From G958296245 sp963664035 (GTDB lineage: Bacteria; Chloroflexota; Dehalococcoidia; Lucifugimonadales; G958296245), in NCBI GenBank assembly GCA_963664035.2, contig OY760867.2, forward strand, positions 682,001 through 746,000: a stretch of 64,000 nt of DNA. Reading direction: 5' to 3'. Numbering within the stretch: position 1 is the first letter of the stretch; each line of letters begins with the position of its first letter. The position numbers and the translations under genes were made by a program. Under the pieces are notes generated by a model, which ran no database searches, was not told the DNA's origin, and saw nothing but the letters and a program-made list of their open reading frames with translations. This document shows positions 61,229 through 64,000 of this stretch, in pieces.

Positions 61229-64000
61229 ATGAAGCGCCGATTGCTGCTACCGGTCCTGGGTGTCCTGTTCCTCGCCGTGGGGACCGTCCTTGGATGCGAC
61301 CAAGGGCCGTCCCTGTCCAATGAGGTCGACAGCTACGTAGCCGTTGCTCCCCAGGTACTCCGGTCGGGACAGACCGAGAGCGTCTCCGTTTCCCTGTTCG
61401 ACGGCAGCGGCCCCGCCCAGGGCGTCGTCAGCGTTTCGCTGGGCGACGGACCCGCAGCTTCCGATGTCATCATGGGGTCCGGGGCCGTTCCCCTGCCCGT
61501 CCCGGACGTTCCCCCGGGCAACTACGATCTCAAGGTGGAGGGCCCGGGATTCATCGAAAGGGCGTCCCTGCGCGTGGAACCCGGCGTGAGCCTGTTCCTT
61601 GAGACGGACAAGCCGATCTACAAGCCCGGCCAGAAGATGATGATGCGCGTCCTCACCGTGGACCCGGAGCTGCGCCCCCTGTCCGGAGAGGTCACCATCG
61701 AGGTGCAGGACGCCAAGGGCTCGAAGGTATTCAAGGAGGCCGTGACCACCGGCGAGTTTGGCATGGCCACCCTCGACATGCCGCTGTCCACCGAGCCGAA
61801 CCTGGGCGTCTGGAAGATAAGCGCGCTTACCGAGAACGCGAAGGCCGAGGTGGACGTCCGGGTCGAGAGGTACGTGCTGCCGAAGTACGAAGTAGGGGTA
61901 GAGATGCCGAAGGAGTGGGTGCTGGCCGACGAGAAGATCACCGGGCGCGTCGACGCCGAGTACACGTTTGGACGCCCGGTGCGGGGCGAGCTGGAGATCG
62001 TGGCCTCCCGGTACGTCGGCGCGTGGGAGGAGTTCGCAACGCTGACCGAGGAGATCGACGGCAGCGAGTCCTTCGAGCTTCCCGCTGTGGGCTACGTCGC
62101 AGGCGTCCCCGCAGGCCAGGGCATGGGCAACGTGAGCCTGGACGTGACGGTCCGGGAGAAGAGCACCGGCTACGAGGAGACGACCACGCGGCTGATCACC
62201 GTGGCCCAATCCCCGGTCAGCCTGCGCCTGATCCCCGAGAGCAGCGTATTCAAGCCGTCCCTGCCCTTCTCCTTCCTGATAGTCACGGAGACCCCCGACA
62301 ACCAGCCGCTGGACAGGGACGTAGCCGTAACGCTGTACTACGTGGACGATGAGCTCCGGGAGGTCGAGACCAAGAGCGAGCGAGTCGAGACCAAGAACGG
62401 CACGGCCATCCTGAGCGTCGAGCCGCCGAAGGAGGCAGTCGCCCTACGGGTAGAAGCCGATACCGACTATGCCTATGCTTACCTCGCCATGCGTTCCGGC
62501 TACTCGCCGTCGGGCAGCTTCATCCACGTGATCCAGAGCGGCCCCGCCGACCTGAAAGTGGGGGATACCGCCCAGTTCCAGGTCCACTCGACCAGGGAAA
62601 CGGCCAGCCTCTACTACGAGGTCGTAGCCCGGGGCAAGGTCGTCTTCTCCCAGGTCTCGTACACACCCGACATCGGGTTCACCGTCACCCCCGCCATGGC
62701 ACCCGGTGCGCGCCTGCTGGTCTACCAGGTGCTGCCCAGCAACGAGGTCGCCGCCGACTACATACCGTTCAACGTCGCCCCGTCCTACTCTCACCAGGTC
62801 GATGCCCGTTTCGAGGAACAGGAAGTCAGGCCCGGGGATGCCGTGGACCTCGAGGTGGAAGCCCAAGGGCCGGCCCAAGTCGGACTGGTTGCCGTGGACC
62901 TCTCGGTGTTCATCCTGGCCGAAAACCGCCTCAATCTCCAGCAGGTCTTCAACGAGCTGGAGAGGCTCTACATGCAGCCCCAGGCCGAGCTTCACGACAT
63001 CCGCATCCACTATAGGGTCACAGCGCGCGGCGCAATGGAGGCATTTCAGGACGCAGGCGTGGTGGTCATGACCAACAAGAACGTCCCGGATGGAAAGGAA
63101 CACCTCTATCGCCCTCCCGGTCCCAGCTTTGGCGAAAGGGTGGCCGATTTTATGGATGGGATTCTCGGTCGCAGGGAAGTGGTCAAAGAGGTGCCTGTCG
63201 AAGTGGTGGTGGTCGAGAAGGAAGTCGTTGTCGAGAAGGAAGTCGTCAGAGGGATGCCCGGTGAGACAGCCGCGGCTCAGGACGAGGGGCTTGCCGAGGT
63301 GACCCGGGTCAGGCAGTTCTTCCCGGAGACCTGGTTGTGGACGGACGTGACCACCGACGAGCAGGGCCGTGCCACCGTTCCGGTAGAGGCCCCGGACAGC
63401 ATCACCACCTGGGTGCTACGCGCCGTGGGCATGTCGAAGGAGCACGGCCTGGGCATCTCCGAGAGCGAGCTGAAGGTCTTCCAGCCCTTCTTCCTCTCGG
63501 TTGACCTGCCCTTCTCCGGCATCAGGGGCGAGGTGCTTCCGGCCAAGGTGGCCCTGTACAACTACCTGGACACGCCCCAGACGATCCAGGTGGATATATC
63601 CCCGTCGGACGGGTATGAATTGCTGGACGAACCCAGCCGTACGGTCACGGTCGGCGCCAACGACACTGGCGGGACGGAGTTTCGCGTCCGCCTCGCGGAC
63701 GTGGGGAAGATAGCCCTGGAGGTCTCGGCGCGCAGCCCGGACGCCGCCGACGCGGTTATCGAGGAGATGCTCGTCGAACCGGAGGGCGTACCAGAAGAAC
63801 TTGTCGAGAACGTGATCCTGACCGCCGGCGACCGCCACACCCTGGACGGGGCAGCGCCTCACGACGCCGTCGAGGACTCGGCGCGCACGCTGGTATCCGT
63901 GACCGGCAGCTTCCTGGCCCAGACCATCGACGGGCTGGAAGGGCTGCTGCGTATGCCGTTCGGCTGCGGCGAGCAGAACATGGTCCTGTTCGCCCCGAAC
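61229..64000 (+). CDS. Alpha-2-macroglobulin, animal-type, thioester-containing (3' truncated)
   Basis: The frame stays open to the window end, 924 residues seen. A lipoprotein signal (lipobox Cys23 in VGTVLGCDQ) would anchor it outside the cell. Macroglobulin domains follow: FLETDKPIYKPGQKMMMRV is the family's second-domain hallmark. Then comes FFPETWLWTDVTTDEQGRA near residue 697, and LGISESELKVFQPFFLSVDLPFSGIRGE. The thioester site GCGEQNM is at 912-918 (Cys913, Gln916), directly followed by VLFAPN as in vertebrate A2M. The bait position (~640-680) is filled by REVVKEVPVEVVVVEKEVVV. It is closer to animal A2M/TEP proteins than to E. coli YfhM. Traps proteases covalently by bait cleavage. 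GGAGGGAGG precedes the ATG. Confidence 0.9.
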   Translation, partial: MKRRLLLPVLGVLFLAVGTVLGCDQGPSLSNEVDSYVAVAPQVLRSGQTESVSVSLFDGSGPAQGVVSVSLGDGPAASDVIMGSGAVPLPVPDVPPGNYDLKVEGPGFIERASLRVEPGVSLFLETDKPIYKPGQKMMMRVLTVDPELRPLSGEVTIEVQDAKGSKVFKEAVTTGEFGMATLDMPLSTEPNLGVWKISALTENAKAEVDVRVERYVLPKYEVGVEMPKEWVLADEKITGRVDAEYTFGRPVRGELEIVASRYVGAWEEFATLTEEIDGSESFELPAVGYVAGVPAGQGMGNVSLDVTVREKSTGYEETTTRLITVAQSPVSLRLIPESSVFKPSLPFSFLIVTETPDNQPLDRDVAVTLYYVDDELREVETKSERVETKNGTAILSVEPPKEAVALRVEADTDYAYAYLAMRSGYSPSGSFIHVIQSGPADLKVGDTAQFQVHSTRETASLYYEVVARGKVVFSQVSYTPDIGFTVTPAMAPGARLLVYQVLPSNEVAADYIPFNVAPSYSHQVDARFEEQEVRPGDAVDLEVEAQGPAQVGLVAVDLSVFILAENRLNLQQVFNELERLYMQPQAELHDIRIHYRVTARGAMEAFQDAGVVVMTNKNVPDGKEHLYRPPGPSFGERVADFMDGILGRREVVKEVPVEVVVVEKEVVVEKEVVRGMPGETAAAQDEGLAEVTRVRQFFPETWLWTDVTTDEQGRATVPVEAPDSITTWVLRAVGMSKEHGLGISESELKVFQPFFLSVDLPFSGIRGEVLPAKVALYNYLDTPQTIQVDISPSDGYELLDEPSRTVTVGANDTGGTEFRVRLADVGKIALEVSARSPDAADAVIEEMLVEPEGVPEELVENVILTAGDRHTLDGAAPHDAVEDSARTLVSVTGSFLAQTIDGLEGLLRMPFGCGEQNMVLFAPN

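Overview
The window is a high-GC (roughly two-thirds G+C) bacterial chromosome segment with dense genes, many GTG/TTG starts and clear Shine-Dalgarno sites. I infer a member of the Chloroflexota, most likely Dehalococcoidia/SAR202-like. The reasons are the EVxKEVPVEV-type charged linkers in envelope lipoproteins, the phytanoyl-CoA dioxygenase, GMC oxidoreductase and TPP-enzyme content, the very short EF-Ts, and the large load of palindromic intergenic repeats. No rRNA is present, so this placement is an inference. One tRNA is visible.

Layout: (1) 1-6.7 kb is an accessory island. It holds a truncated type ISP restriction-modification enzyme, a two-gene AT-richer operon pairing an NA37/YejK-like nucleoid-associated protein with a RelA/SpoT-synthetase-domain protein, a tiny membrane protein, a PaREP1/HEPN-like protein and an orphan HigA antitoxin. 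(2) 6.8-16.3 kb is a histidine-biosynthesis operon hisZ-hisG-(PLC-like)-hisD-hisC1-hisC2 ... hisB, with a GMC oxidoreductase and its small subunit spliced in before hisB. A tRNA-Val(GAC)-like gene follows. (3) 16.7-29.5 kb has a phytanoyl-CoA dioxygenase, a large secreted PPC-domain protein, a Fur-box-like site, glycerol kinase, MgtE, an MFS transporter with an unusual tail, an AI-2E permease, a zinc-ribbon DEAD-box helicase and a NUDT6-like Nudix hydrolase. (4) 30-40.4 kb has a Fe(III) ABC uptake operon with two palindromes at its promoter, an OGG1-type glycosylase, a lipoprotein, a sucrase/ferredoxin-like protein, a TPP enzyme, a BrnT/CopG-like toxin-antitoxin pair and an XRE regulator. (5) 40.4-44.1 kb has proS, an MNT-HEPN fusion and ispG. 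(6) 44.1-47 kb has MITE-like repeats, a secreted Asp-rich tandem-repeat protein and an overlapping APH-like kinase. (7) 47-55.5 kb is the conserved minus-strand translation/envelope cluster rpsB-tsf-pyrH-(X)-frr-uppS-(Uma2)-cdsA-dxr-rseP, interrupted by two accessory genes. (8) 55.8-57.9 kb is a ~70-bp tandem-repeat array split by an intact insertion sequence. (9) 58-64 kb has a sulfite-oxidase-fold protein, a DUF4389 tandem protein, more repeats, a zinc alcohol dehydrogenase, and a truncated alpha-2-macroglobulin of the animal type with an intact GCGEQNM thioester site.

The strongest candidates for something undescribed are the NA37 + alarmone-synthetase pair next to the ISP enzyme, the animal-type macroglobulin whose bait region is built from the lipoprotein linker, and the Asp-rich repeat protein translationally overlapped by a kinase.
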